A stretch of DNA of 64,000 nucleotides from Orobanche coerulescens (GCA_033398695.1 CM065817.1:32374231-32438230); one strand, 5' to 3'. Counted from the first letter of the stretch, positions 21,765-33,711 are shown. Translations and numbers: made by a program. The notes: generated from the sequence alone by a model not told the origin.

Positions 21765-22027
21765 GTGCTGAAACGAATTGTGCTACCCCCCCCCCCCCCT
21801 TCACACCCGCCGTCTCCCCCTCCGCTTTAATTTTCTTTTCCCTTTTTATCCTTTGTTTTATTTTTTATTATTTTTTTTATCAATCTTGTTTTATTTTATC
21901 TTAATATATTTAACATTAATATTATATTTTATTATTTAAAATTAATAGTTTCTCATATTTTATATATTATTTTAAAATATATTGTTTGAAAATAAGATAA
22001 ACAAAAAATATAATATAAAAATACGTT
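21765..22027. other. Low-complexity spacer
   Basis: A 14-C run at 21786-21799, then T-rich and AT-rich sequence. No gene or terminal repeat recognised. Confidence 0.5.
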
Positions 22028-22036
22028 ATAAAAAAA

Positions 22037-22722
22037 GTGGTAATACTCTATTGTGCCCTTTTGAACAAAGTAGAATTCTTTCCTGCCCCAAGTTCAATAC
22101 CAACTCTTTTTATACCCAAATTATCAGATTTGACCTTTACTAGAAGACATTCGAGTCACCTATTCGAGTAACACCTTCGAGTCACCTACTCGATTAACCT
22201 AAAACACATTCGAATCACCTACTCGAGTCATTTAAATTGCATTCGAGTCACCTATTCGAGTCACTTAATTACATCAAAGTCACCTAATATACATTTGAGT
22301 CACCTATTCGAGCCACTCGAATAAGTTTCGAGTCACTCGAATAGGTCACTCGAATTTACTCGAGTGACTCGAATGTATATAAGCCACTCGAATAGGTTTC
22401 GAGTCACTCGAATAGGTGACTCGAATGTATATGAGCCACTCGAATAGGTTTCGAGTAACTCGAATAGGTGACTCAAATATATATATGAGTCACTCGAATA
22501 GGTTTCGAGTCACTCAAATAGGTGACTCGAATGCAATTTCGATGACTCGAATAGGTGACTCGAATGTATTTTGTGTTAATCGAGTAGGTGAGTCGAATGT
22601 GTTACTCGAATATCTTCGAGCAAAGGTCAAATCTGGTAATTTGGATATCAAAAGAGTTGTTGTTAAACTTGGGGTAGAAAAGAATTCTGTTAAATTTAAA
22701 AGGGTAATACAAATTTTTTTCC
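22037..22722. mobile_element. Long foldback (Mutator-like) element with CGAGTCACC arrays
   Basis: The two halves are inverted copies. Left-arm segments GAATTCTTTCCTGCCCCAAG, AAATTATCAGATTTGACCTT and CACCTACTCGATTAAC recur reverse-complemented on the right (about 22550-22690). Each arm is built of repeats of TTCGAGTCACCTATTCGAG. A 9-bp duplication, ATAAAAAAA, flanks it (22028-22036, 22723-22731), the size typical of Mutator-like elements, though its low complexity weakens the evidence. It encodes no transposase. It explains the odd repetitive N-terminal part of a long frame starting at 22416. Confidence 0.65.
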
Positions 22723-22731
22723 ATAAAAAAA

Positions 22732-23210
22732 TATATGGTCTTGAATTCTGTGTTGGCGACAAGGTATTCTTGAAGGTATCTCCTACCAAGAGAATTGTTC
22801 ATTTTGGTCCAAGGAGCAAGTTGAGGCCGAGATATATTGGACCGTTAGAAATTCTTGAACGAATTGGAGAGTTAGCTTACCGTTTGGCTTTACCCACAGA
22901 ACTTTCGGCCGTGCACAAAGTTTGTCACGTATCGTTGCTGAGGAAGTATGTGCACGATCCCGGCCACAGCATCAACTATACCGTCGTGGAGGTGAACAAA
23001 GATCTTACTTATGAAGAACAGCCAGAAGTTATTCTCGACCGATTAGTCCGGCAGTTGAGGAACAAAGAGAAGGTATTTGTCAAAATCCAATGGCGTAACT
23101 ACAGTAAAGATGAAGCCACTTGGGGGCGCGAAGAAGAACTTCAAGCTCGTTATCCGAATTTCTTCAATCGAGGTATGTCATTTATTTTCGAGGACGAAAA
23201 TTTTTCTTAG
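22732..23210 (+). pseudogene. Integrase C-terminus and chromodomain-like end of gypsy element 2
   Basis: From LEFCVGDKVFLKVSPTK onward it matches the end of gypsy element 1 integrase (GPLEILERIGELAYRLALP, VCHVSLLRKYVHDP, VEVNKDLTYEEQ, FVKIQWRNYSKDEATW) but is clearly a different, diverged copy. All upstream gag-pol is missing: the left edge is the foldback element. The frame is open to the stop at 23210, followed by the purine tract AGAAGGGTAGGA and an LTR at 23221. Confidence 0.85.
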
Positions 23211-23460
23211 AAGGGTAGGATGTAATATCCTCCATTTTCATAATATAATATTATTATTTATAATAATATTAATATTGTATTTTCATTTCATTTAATCTCA
23301 TTTAGAGGATCGTGAATATTTATTTCGACGTACCACAAGTTCTAACCCGAGTTATTTTATCAGTTATTTTCAGGTAGTCATTATGTAATAGTGTTATTAT
23401 TCATTTAAGTATAATACTAACACTACTATTATTAATATTATCATTATTAATATTAATAAT

Positions 23461-23690
23461 TGTTTGAGGAGAAAAGTAAAGACAGCAAGCAATTGTATTG
23501 ATAACAATGAATAGAGGGGCCTTTATATAGGCTTTACAAAGAGAGTCTTTCCATACATAGGATTCCTAGTTAAGGTAAGACATCTAACAGTATCCAACTA
23601 CTTATGGAAGAGTCTAGAACCTACCATAACTCTTATCCCCCTACAACTAGTATTAGGTAAGACACCAATACGGGAAGGATTTCCCTAACA
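23461..23690 (-). repeat. 3' LTR of the copia element
   Basis: 230 bp, ending TTCCCTAACA on the plus strand. Next to it on the element strand is ACGGGGAG, the purine tract (23691-23698 on the plus strand). Confidence 0.9.
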
Positions 23691-24180
23691 CTCCCCGTGT
23701 CGAACGCTAATACTAACATGGTGCACAATGTGTTGCCTCGGTAAAAACCTTTCCAAGTCAAATAAAACCCCGTGGGAAAACAAAGACTTTGGTGAGGAAA
23801 AGAGCGCAACGCACCAACTACAAATGTCGAATCATGTGAAGTATACTCCCCGAGGTATACATGACTCATTCCATCGAGCCATCTTTAGTTGAGCTCGGAT
23901 AATCGATACATTCCGATGCTCCTCACATGTTTCTCAAATGTAGATTTCGGCAGAGACTTAGTGAACAAGTCTGCGATATTCTCATCGGAACTCACTTGTT
24001 TCACTTCGATATTGACAATTTCTGCTGCCGATTATAGAAGAACTTCGGCGCAATATGCTTGGTATTGTCACCCTTTATGAAACCTAACTTCATCCGCTCA
24101 ATGCATGCCGCATTGTCCTCAAAGATGCAAGTAGGAGTTCTTTGTAGTGGGATCTAATCCACACGTTCCTCGTATATGGT

Positions 24181-24700
24181 CTATGATCGATCGAGCCAAA
24201 TGCACTCCCTTACGGATTCGTGCAATGCAATTATCTCTGCATGGTTCGAGGAAGTAGCAACTAGGGTCCGCTTGGTAGATCGCCAAGATATCGCCGTATT
24301 CCCAATGGTGAACACATAACCAGTTTGGGAACGTCCTTTATGCGGTCGGAGAGATAACCGCATCAAGAAATCCAACTAACGTGTCGTTAGGATTCTCTGC
24401 ATAAGGGGTAAGCTTGCTCGCATTAGCACTTCCGTAGTCAAGCTACCATGCTTAGCTGCAATATCGAGGAAGATCGACGGTCGGTATGCATCGTCTTCAC
24501 CTCAACAATTCCTTTCGAATATCACTCTCTTTTGCGTAGGGAAAGAACAATCCAAGGTCACCGGAGCCTTTCAAGTATCGAAAGATGTGTTTTACTCCAT
24601 TCCAATGCCTTATCGTGGGAGCAGAGCTAAATCTCGCTAATGATTCACAGAGAATGCGATGTCCTGACGAGTACATTGAGCGATACAACAACGCACCGAT
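24181..24700 (-). pseudogene. Copia RNase H remnant
   Basis: Minus-strand pieces FSSAPTIRHWNGVKHIFRYLKG (24497-24691) and PHKGRSQTGYVFTIG...AISWRSTKRTLVATSSNHAEIIAL (24181-24375) are the copia RT-RNase H connection and RNase H domain. The junction between them is out of frame and part of RNase H is missing. Confidence 0.85.
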
Positions 24701-24877
24701 TGCGCTAAGATACGGTGTTTCGCTCCAAGGACCTCTTCATCCTCCTCTTTAGGACGAAACGGATCCTTGTTCATTTCGACTTCGACCAATCATGGGGGTA
24801 GCAAGAGGATGTGCCTTGTCCATGCTAAATCGCTTTGAGCATTTTATGGACATAGGCGGTGATGAATGAGTATACCA

Positions 24878-25567
24878 TCATCTCGATGTTCTAGCTCTAA
24901 GCCCAAGCAATCGAGTCCTCCCTGCATCTTTCATCTCGAATTCGGATTTAAGGTAGCGGGCCGTTTCATTGACTTCATCTATGGTACCGATGACATTCAT
25001 GTCATCTACATAGATTGCTACAATCACGAATCCAGCATCTGGTCTTTTCACGAATATGCATGGACAGATGTCACTGTTCTTGTATCCCTTCCCAACCAAG
25101 TATTCACTTAGGCGGTTGTACCACATCCTTCCGGATTGTTTCAAGCCATACAGTGAACGACGCAATTTCACAGCGTACGCGCTCCGTGGTTTAGAGCTAC
25201 TTGATTTGGGCCATGAAATCCCTTCGGGGACTTTCATATAGATATCCGTATCTAGATCCCCATAAAGATACGCTGTAACCACATCCATAAGCCGCATGTT
25301 CAGATTTTCTGACAATACCAAACTGACTAAGTAGCGGAAAGTGATGATGTCCATAACGGGAGAATACGTCTCCTCGTAGTCAATGCCAGGGCGCTGCGAG
25401 AAGCCTTGGGCAACTAGTCTCACTTTGTAACGCATGACCTCATCCTTATCATTGCATTTACGAACAAAGACCCATTTATGTCCAACTGGTTTAACGCCCA
25501 CGGGTATTGGCTCGATACGGCCAAATACCTCACGTTTAGCCATTGAGTCTAGTTCACCGCATTGCAT
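24878..25567 (-). pseudogene. Copia reverse transcriptase
   Basis: A 229-codon open piece with VGHKWVFVRKCN, YKVRLVAQGFSQRPGIDY, TYSPVMDIITFRYL, LYGLKQSGRMWY and the catalytic YVDD at about residue 186. It covers most of the RT domain and ends by frameshift after EFEMKDAG. The conserved residues are intact, but upstream and downstream frames are broken. Confidence 0.9.
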
Positions 25568-26187
25568 CTTTCCATTTCGCCAATCGGCTCGTTGTTGACA
25601 CTCGGCAAAGCGAGCGGCTCGGCGTCGTCGTCTTCAATAATTTCTTGAGCGACGGAGTAGGCAAAAGCATCGTCGACTAGCGTGGGCGACTGTCGATATG
25701 CGTATTCACTCGTACATTGCTTCGAGTTTTCTTTATTTTCTGACATCAACAAAGTTTCCGACGCGTCCGTCGATTGTTCCTTTGTTGATTCGAGGACATA
25801 TCCGTAGTCAGAGATAATCTCGTGTGACGGAGTCACTGTGTCGATGATGAGAGGATTTTGTGCCTCCGTTCCTCTTCTCTTTCGAGGTTCGGTATCCTTT
25901 CTACCCCCTCTTTCGAGCGGGGATAAGAGCAGCCAAGCGGCCGTCCCACCACTAAGGTTGACGCCGGTGGCATCATTCCTTTGGGCGGCTGAACCTTGCC
26001 CTATGACTGGGACTTCCAACCTTGCAGGAACATTCGCAGCGGGAATGGTAGATCTTGTCACTTTCGCAGTATCGGTAAAGCTATCGGGCATCGAATCCGC
26101 AACTTTCAAGATCGAGAATACGTTGCACTTCGCTCGGATTGAGCTGTGCGGGGATCTTGATGAGGCAAGGAGGGAGCACACTGACAA
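25549..26187 (-). pseudogene. Copia integrase-RT linker
   Basis: A 212-codon frame rich in Ser, Pro, Glu and Asp (for example EIIEDDDAEPLALPSV). This is the variable linker between integrase and RT in copia polyproteins. No fold is recognised. It overlaps the RT frame by frameshift. Confidence 0.55.
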
Positions 26188-26226
26188 TTTCTAGCGTTCA
26201 ATGGAATCGTTCGATTCCTCTCTCCC

Positions 26227-27060
26227 CTAACGACGGAAGTTTGTCTCATCAAAGTGACAATCTGCAAATCTTGCGGTGAATGAGATCTCTGTCAAAGGTT
26301 CCAAATAGCGGATAATTTTAGGCGATTCATAGCCAACATATATACCTAATCGTCTTTGCGGACCCATTTTAGTACGTGGAGGCGTAATCGGCACATATAC
26401 CGCACAACCAAAAATGCGTAAGTGTGAAATATCGTGCTCATATCCAGCTACCAACCGGTACGCACTAAACGGTTGATTGGCGGTGGTCGAAGCGAATAAG
26501 TATAGCCGCATGCAAAATTGCATAACCCCATGCGTAAATCGGCAAGTTGGTGCGCAATACCAATGCTCGGGCGATAAGTCAGAATCGCTTAATCATAGCC
26601 TCGGCAAGGCCATTCTGCGAATGAACGTGGGGACGGGATGTTCAACATCAATCCCAATCGACATGCAATAGTCGTCAAAAGACTTTGACGTAAACTCTCG
26701 GATTGTCCAATCTTAATGACGAGATTGGGAAGTCGGGGTGGTTAGCCCGTAACTTGATGATTTGTGCTAGGAGTTTAGCAAATGCGGCGTTTCTTGTGGA
26801 TAGCAGAGCGACGTGTGACCATCGCGTCGATGCATCAACCGTAACCATAAAATATCTAAATGGTCCGCACTCTGGTTGAATAGGTCCACATATGTCCCCT
26901 TGAATTCTTTGTAAGAAGCGAATATTTTGTGTTGAGTCTTTAGCAAAGGACGGGAGGGTATCAACTTTGCTAGTGAACAGGCTTTACAAAACGATTTATG
27001 GGCATTAGAAATTGCCACGGAAGCCTCGGATTTACGAGAGATGCACCGTCAACCTTATTA
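26227..27060 (-). pseudogene. Copia integrase remnant
   Basis: Minus-strand pieces: SFCKACSLAKL (end of the HHCC finger, about 26960-26990), the catalytic-core segment around DASTRWSHVALLS-type residues near 26810-26860, PHVHSQNGLAEAMI near 26575-26640, and the post-core region FGCAVYVPITPPRTKMGPQRR...YVGYESP (26227-26523). Several frameshifts separate them. The GLAE segment still carries the last catalytic Glu. Confidence 0.82.
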
Positions 27061-27419
27061 GGGCGTGCGATCTTTAGTCCGGTGATACGGTATCAAGCTC
27101 ACTCACATCAATGCCGATATCGAGTGGTGCTTCCAATCGTTTCTGGACTTGAAAACGGATGACCATGTGAGTTTTTCAAAATGCGAATCATCATGTCGCG
27201 TCGGGGTGACCGAGTCGGTCATGCCATAGTTGGTATGCTTCGAATCACACATTTCGTGACTCACAAAGATAGATTCAATAACCCTTATTGTAGTCCGGTA
27301 TAAACCACTACTTAGACTCATAAGTTTCTCGAGAACGCGGCGTCTTCCGCATTCCGCCGCAGTAACACACAAAAATTCTGCTCCATTCTCACAATGCGTA
27401 TCAAGGTGATAACTTGGCA

Positions 27420-28490
27420 CGGATGTCCCTAAAACTTAGCAAGGTTCGGTTTGCTCTTGGGGCATAGAGAGCATTTGTGACATTAATATGCGTACTGTTA
27501 GGTAGCAAGAAATGAGCAGTCCCTCCCTTGAATTACTTGGGAGGAACCAATCATTGTTGTCACCGAGGATATGTATGGCACAATATCCTTGAATAATTGC
27601 CTATTCCGAAGAATAGTGTGGGTTGTTCCACTATCGAAGGCACTGAATTACGCCACGAGACATCTACAATAAGACATGAAACTCAATTAGTCTTATGTTT
27701 AGAGACATAGCGAAAACTCATTTACATCGAGTTTGGGGAAATTCGACCAAGTTGGTTAGGATCAAAGTTAGCACAATCGCTGGAAATAATTTCCGCGCAG
27801 CTTGACCTTTGTTCACTAAAACAGCAATAACTTCTTCGTTAAGAAGGCTATGGACGAACGGTCAGTTGTTCTGAAAACTAGACTTCCGTATCTTTCTATC
27901 CATAGGTCGTGGACTTTCTGGATCATTAAACTCAGATCTCAGTGGTCGTTTTAATTTGCTGTTTTGGTATTTCCCTATTGTTGAGTGAAAGAGCAAGGTT
28001 TAAACCTTTTTCAAAGGCATTATTTTTGATACAATACTATGGAAATATGGCCATAGGAGCGTTTAGATACTTTAAAACGCGTCTTGGTTTACGATTTATA
28101 TCTCTACTAATGATCCTTTCGGTAACTCCAACTTGGTAGACTTGCAGAGAAAGTAGGAATGTCGGTACAGCTAAGGCTGTTTAAAAACCACTGATTCCGT
28201 TTGAACTCTCAAAGCATAAACAAATACCAAGGAGGATGCGCCTAGTCTTGATCAAAAGTTTTGATGAAATCTTACCAATGTATCAAATTTTTATTTTAAC
28301 CAAGCAATTCGTTGCTAGCAATTATTTTGTGATAAACCAAACATGCTTTCGAAGGGAAAAATAAAATTCATCTTTGCACAATCACAGCAATTAAAAGAAT
28401 TTTATTCATCATAGCCAACTTTATTACATTCATGAAAATCCAAAGTAGTTCTCGGAAACTAGAAACAAGACAAAACATAACCAAAGCGTA
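27420..28490 (-). pseudogene. Copia protease region and long gag-pol spacer
   Basis: FDSGTTHTILRN on the minus strand at about 27610-27645 is the aspartic protease active site (DSGTT). Between it and the end of gag (28494) lie about 750 bp with no coding signal in any frame, unlike the compact gag-pol of most copia elements. The spacer could be a lost intron-like region, an insertion or decay; I saw no terminal repeats in it. Confidence 0.6.
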
Positions 28491-28493
28491 AAA

Positions 28494-29571
28494 CTAGTCA
28501 AAGTCGGCAACATCCATATGTTGGTCTTTGTCCGCAATGGTGAGAGGAGGGATCTCAGTCCGGATCTCAATATGGTTCACCTCCGTATTCTCATTGTCTA
28601 CTTCCATGTAATTCGACTCTTGAGCCAAATATTGTTTATAGTGCTTGTAGTAAGCTTGGATGTTCTTTGGCGCTTTGCAATTGCGGTAAGTATGCTTCTT
28701 CGATCCGCAAGTATAGCAATTCCGGCCTTCCTTTGGAGTGGTTCCATTCCCGGCGGCAGGAGGCGGCCCACGTGGTTGGGTTCCACTAGGTCCCGTGGCC
28801 GAGCCACCTTGCCTCTTCCACACGTTGGAACGACGACCTCGTCTTTTCCCTTGCTTGCTCGAGTCATGCATCCGTGGTGCTTGCAAAAACTGAGTAGCGT
28901 TGCCTTTTCTATTTTGTCGTGGTGCTTTCCTGTGGGTAGCCTGATTCACTTCCGGAATCGGCTTTGTACCAGCTGGGCGTGCATTGCTATTGAGAATAAT
29001 CTCATGGTGCCTTTCTTTTTTCGCGAGGTGGGAGATAAGGTCACTAAAGTTCTTAATTCTCCCTTCCTCATAGGCAACGCGCAGCTGATGAGCAATTACA
29101 CTTGCTCCCACGGGAAACGTGTTAAGAGTCTTCTCGATCAAATCTTGATCGACTTCTTGACACCACAAAAACCAAGATCAGCGCGAAGATCGAGGATGGC
29201 TTGATTATAGGCTTCCACATTCGCATAATCCAAAATCGGATTTGCTCCCACTGAAGTTGCAATTCGGGGAAGCACTGATCATGCACATTATTAAATCGTT
29301 GTTCGAGTGTGTCCCATAGTTCTTTAGGGGTTTGTAAGTTCATATAACACTTTTTCAACAACGGATGTATATGTCTACGCAAGTACATCAGTGCATTAGC
29401 CTTGGTTTCCTCGCTCGGTTCTTGAGCGGTAGGCTCGTTAGAGGGAAAGATGGTGGTAGTAAATCTCTTACCGACGAACGCCAAGCGAACGTCTGAGACC
29501 CACCTATGATACTCCTTACCAGCATGGTCAAGGATGTCGAACTCCGGATGAACATTGGAGCTTTGTGCCAT
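28494..29571 (-). pseudogene. Copia gag
   Basis: Start MAQSSNVHPEFDILD at 29571. The first part (EYHRWVSDVRLAF, LRRHIHPLLKKCYM, ELWDTLEQRFNN) is a copia-type gag (UBN2-like) domain. A frameshift at about 29150-29210 is followed by an open segment with basic linkers and one CCHC knuckle, CYTCGSKKHTYRNC, near residues 150-165 of the second frame (about 28680-28720). It ends shortly after an acidic tail. It would form the capsid and bind RNA if intact. Confidence 0.87.
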
Positions 29572-30114
29572 CTACAAGATATAAACAAGAGGAAGTTAGT
29601 CTTGTTGGATTTTCAGTGACAATGTAAACGGTCACAATCGATGCTTTTAAAAGCGTGTAACATAACCGTTACTCGATTTACTTCCCTTAATTGTTGTTTA
29701 GTAAAGTCGACAAAAAACGGCGATATCAGATCGCACCCAGATACGTGGTGTATGCAAACAACCACAAGTATCGACTTTTCAACAATTCCGTGATTCCCCC
29801 AGGACCGTCACACAGTTTTCTTCGACACGCAGAGATACCGACTTCTCTCGCGGTCTCATCCACCGCAAAGTAGCGTGGGAGATAAGGAACCCAAAACCCG
29901 TGTCCCCAAAATAAAGATTCCCAAAAAGGAGAGAATTGAAAAGGGACAAGTCAGATAGTTACCTCGATTATAAAATTAGGTACGTGCTGAATCTGTCTTG
30001 TGCTTCGATCTACCGGTTGGTACTCGATGCGACGACGTGAAACCGGAGGCGCAATTTTGACGGCTTCCGAAGATAAGTTGATGTTCGGGTTTTGGTCCGA
30101 TAGTCGGGTCGGAC

Positions 30115-30715
30115 TTACTGGAGCCGGCCGGCGGCGGCTCGCCGCCGGGCGGCGGGGTGGCGCGGTGCGCGGCGCGCGGGCGGCGGCGGCGGTCTTGGCG
30201 GCGGTTGGTGGCGGCGATCCGCTGCTGGCCGTGGCGGTCCGGCGACTGAGGCGGTCCGGTGGCGGTGGTCCGGTTGCGGATGCGCTGGACGTTCGGCGGC
30301 GGAGCTACTGGGACGGCGGCGGAGCAGCGCTGCGGTGCAACTCGGGTCCGGCGGCGGAGCAGGCGGCGAGCCGCGGGCGTGAGCTTCTGGGGTCCGGCGG
30401 CGGAGCAGGGCGGCGGAGCTGGGCGGCGGAGCTTCTGGGGTCCGGCGGCGGAGCTGGGCGGCGGAGCAACTGGGGTCCGGCGGCGGAGCTGGCAGCGGCG
30501 GAGCTTCTGGGGTCCGGCGGCGGAGCTGGGCGGCGGAGCTTCTGGGGTCCGGCGGCGGAGCTGGGCGGCGGAGCAACTGGGGTCCGGTGGGAGCTGACGG
30601 CGGCTGCGGGGCGGAGCGGCCGAGCGATTTCTGGCGGCGTTGCCGGCGGTCGGAGGCTGACGGCGGCGGTCCGGCGGCGGAGCTCGGCGGTAGGCTGTTG
30701 GCCGATTTTTTTTCG
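30115..30715. repeat. GC-rich tandem repeats in the copia leader
   Basis: Extremely GC-rich (CGG/GGC) block in the untranslated leader between primer site and gag. From about 30385 to 30590 a unit with GGGTCCGGCGGCGGAGCT is repeated about five times at 30-60 bp steps. Long frames on both strands here are compositional artefacts (Gly/Ala/Arg-rich or Pro/Ala/Ser-rich), not genes. The runs of GG on the plus strand could form G-quadruplexes; the element's RNA would carry the C-rich complement. Confidence 0.85.
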
Positions 30716-30719
30716 TTCG

Positions 30720-30737
30720 AGCTACGTGCTGATAACG
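30720..30737 (-). promoter_or_regulatory. Putative primer binding site of the copia element
   Basis: Directly inside the 5' LTR on the minus strand: CGTTATCAGCACGTAGC. It lacks the TGG start of an ordinary site for a tRNA 3' end, so priming may use an internal tRNA fragment or differ from standard. The role is inferred from position only. Confidence 0.45.
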
Positions 30738-30968
30738 TGTTTGAGGAGAAAAGTAAAGACAGCAAGCAATTGTATTGATAACAATGAATAGAGGGGCCTT
30801 TATATAGGCTTTACAAAGAGAGTCTTTCCATACATAGGATTCCTAGTTAAGGTAAGACATCTAACAGTATCCAACTACTTATGGAAGAGTCTAGAACCTA
30901 CCATAACTCTTATCCCCCTACAACTAGTATTAGGTAAGACACCAATACGGGAAGGATTTCCCGGAACA
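30738..30968 (-). repeat. 5' LTR of the copia element
   Basis: 231 bp, almost identical to 23461-23690, with the AACA terminus reading CCCGGAACA instead of CCCTAACA. Confidence 0.9.
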
Positions 30969-33711
30969 ATAATATTATTATTACTATTTTTATTAGTACA
31001 AATATATTATTATCATCATTATCATTTTTCCGATATTATTATCAATATTACCAAATTATTATTTTTACATTTACTATTATTATTATATCAATTATATTTA
31101 ACCATGTGTTTTAATTTAACTAACTATGATTAAACTTAATTAACCATAATTAAGAACTCTCCTTCCTCATGGATCAATCCCCTCACCACAATTCCTCACT
31201 TCACCAAACTCCTCCATGTTTATCCTAACACAATCCTACTATCAACCAAAATACTCAAAAATCTATATCTATAAATATACTAATTCTGCAGCGCAAAATC
31301 CTTTCAAATCGGCATTCATCAGCTAAGAAAAAAAGAGAAGATATCCAGAATTTATCACGGCAGAAACCAAAAAAATTTACAAAACAAGAGGAAGTCTGCA
31401 CTTTTCTTCACGGCAGAGAGGAATAGCTTCGACTCACCCATCCGATTTCAGTTCAAGTTTCATCCCGTACAGCAGGTAAACCATTAAAACCCAACCTTCT
31501 AAATAATGCCAATACTCGTAATCCAATTTCGGTATCTTTTCTTCATCTTCTTGCTATTGTTATTACCATGATAAATTAACCTAGCCGAGGTAGATTACCT
31601 GAATTTGTCAACCAGCCCTAAACTCACTGTCAAATGAAACTTTAAATCCTCTTTCCATTTGTTCTGCAAGTTATAGATACAACAACACCAGAACTTCGAC
31701 ATCAAATCTATAAATTGAATTTCAAATTCGATGACCCAGACTTGCTGTTCGTCGAGCCATAAACCACATCTTTGAAAATTTCAATTCCAAATCGGGCCAA
31801 GCCCAACTGCAACCGAATCAAATCGAACTCAGACCCGACATACCTTTTCAATTCGAGTTCGTCTGACTCAGAATCCCAAATCCGGTCCGAGCCTGAATCC
31901 AGAAATTTCCGACCTTCAAACCTCTCAACCCGTCTTCAATCTTCAATTTCTGGTTGATTTGGATTTCAGAGCCCAGTACCCATTTCGGCAGAACCCCATT
32001 CCAAACAACCCAATCCAATCCTGGGAACATGTAGCCCGAAATCAGATTTAGAAACCATAAATCCGAGAACAGAGTCGGAGCCCTCACCTGCGACTCGCCG
32101 GAATCATTACCGCCGCAAGTCGCACAGCCGCCCTAGGACCGCCACTGCTTCTTCTTATTCTGGAGTGTCGCCGGTCACGTGCTGTGTGTGTGTGTGTATG
32201 TGTGTGATGAGGAAGTCCGGACCTGATCTTGTTATGGCCCGTTTAACCCGCCCTGCTATGGCCCAGCCTGCGGCCCACACCGGCCCGCACTGCGGCACCG
32301 ACACGCAACACAGCTCCCTTGCACTTCAGAATTATGGCCGTTGGGAATTAGTCTGTCAATTTATTTTTTTAAGAGAAAAAGAATGTATTTGTGGACCCAC
32401 GAGAGAAATCCAAAATAATTAAATCTTCTGCACATGCAATTTGGAAAAGGGCTATTGTGTTGTCCTCACAATGCCGTTGGGGAAGTAGAATGGGATTATG
32501 TGAGGAGCTGACATTGGAGTCATTTGATTTTGAATCCTTTTTTTTTTATTCTAATATATTTCAATTCCTATAAATACCACCTTAATTCATCCATAAGGGA
32601 TTTATACCCGGCTTTTCATATGGTTATTCAATTTAATCCCAGATTTCTAGTTACTTCGATTTTTACCCAGTCAGTTTTCAATTATTTTTCAATCGACCCC
32701 AACAGCTCTTAATATTCAATTCCAGTCTTATTTTGACCATACCAATATTAATGTTGACTCTTCAATTAATATTAATAATCAGTTTCAATTATATGCATCA
32801 TATTTTATTTCTAGTCATTATATCATAATATTTTATGATGATTATAATTATTATTATATGTAGATATTAACAAGGAATTGCGGGCTTAGGACCGTGAGTC
32901 GATCATCTTCATATTCAAGTCCAAGCAGTATCATTTTATTCAGGAGGTGAATTTTTACTATCGCTTTAATTGCTTTATTTGGACTCCTATGTGATATTCT
33001 ATTTATGTTTTTTTTAAATTGATGATACATGTTATAAATCAGGCTCACATGTGTACGTGTAAAGAGGCTATCTTAAGATATATATTGTGTAGGGATACCT
33101 GCACAACCTCAATATTCACATGCGTGCTCGATTCATGTTATATGTGATATTGTGTGTATGTATTAAAGTTGAGGAAAATATTATTGATAGAATAATTATT
33201 TAACTGCTTTCCATGATATTGTATATTATTGTGATACGTGTGATTTCCACGAGCTGAAGAAAGCTCACCCCCACCTATATTGATCCCGTAGGTTAAACCG
33301 AGTCAGATGGAGGAAGGAGCGAGCCGAGAGCGCATACAATGATATTTTCTTAAAACAGTGCTTTTTATTTATGTCTCATGTTTTGAAATAATTTTGGGAA
33401 AACTCCTGATTAGAAATAATAATTTATAAATTTTTTTTCGCCGCAATTATTATCTCTTATCTATGACATGTCGTTGCCTTAGTCAGTGTAGCGATTCGAC
33501 TTTGTAGGCGAGAATTTTAATATCCTCAAAGAAATTTATTTTTCGTCAAAATTCACCTTTTCACTTATTTTCCCCTAAAATTATCCCTAGAAAGTCGGAG
33601 CGTTACATAAAGAAACTTTAGCTTCAATGTTTGATCGCGTGAAGCTGAAGAAATGAACTTTACCGTCATTTATGTGAAGGTAAAGAAAACACTGAACAAA
33701 TAACCTAATTA

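Larger units (their letters stand above)
23461..30968 (-). mobile_element. Ty1/copia retrotransposon, minus strand
   Basis: LTRs of about 230 bp (23461-23690 and 30738-30968) start TGTTTGAGG on the plus strand; on the element's own strand they read TGTT...AACA. A perfect ATAAT duplication flanks it (23456-23460, 30969-30973). On the minus strand the order is primer site, GC-rich leader, gag, spacer, protease, integrase, reverse transcriptase, RNase H, purine tract: copia order, with integrase before RT. The LTRs are nearly identical, with differences concentrated at the AACA end, so insertion is recent relative to the host LTR. The genes nevertheless have many frameshifts. Confidence 0.93.
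23221..33607 (+). repeat. 3' LTR of gypsy element 2, split by a copia element
   Basis: Begins TGTAATATCC after a purine tract and ends GAGCGTTACA at 33607. Positions 23461-30973 are a later insertion (copia element plus one target copy). Without it the LTR is 240 + 2,634 bp. Its right part contains a TATA-like TATAAATAC near 31269, a GT microsatellite near 32186, and a TTCAG/AGAAAGCTCACCC region shared in style with the LTRs of element 1. About 300 bp or more from 30974 resemble the LTR-like segment of blocks A-C. Confidence 0.82.

Noticed and set aside
22416..23210. 264-codon frame that looks like one protein
   Set aside because: Its first third is the foldback element's repeats; only the part after about 22732 is integrase. 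It is a chance fusion.
30000..30791. 263-codon plus-strand and 216-codon minus-strand frames
   Set aside because: Low-complexity Gly/Ala/Arg or Pro/Ala/Ser translations of a GC-rich repeat in the copia leader, where stop codons are rare by composition.
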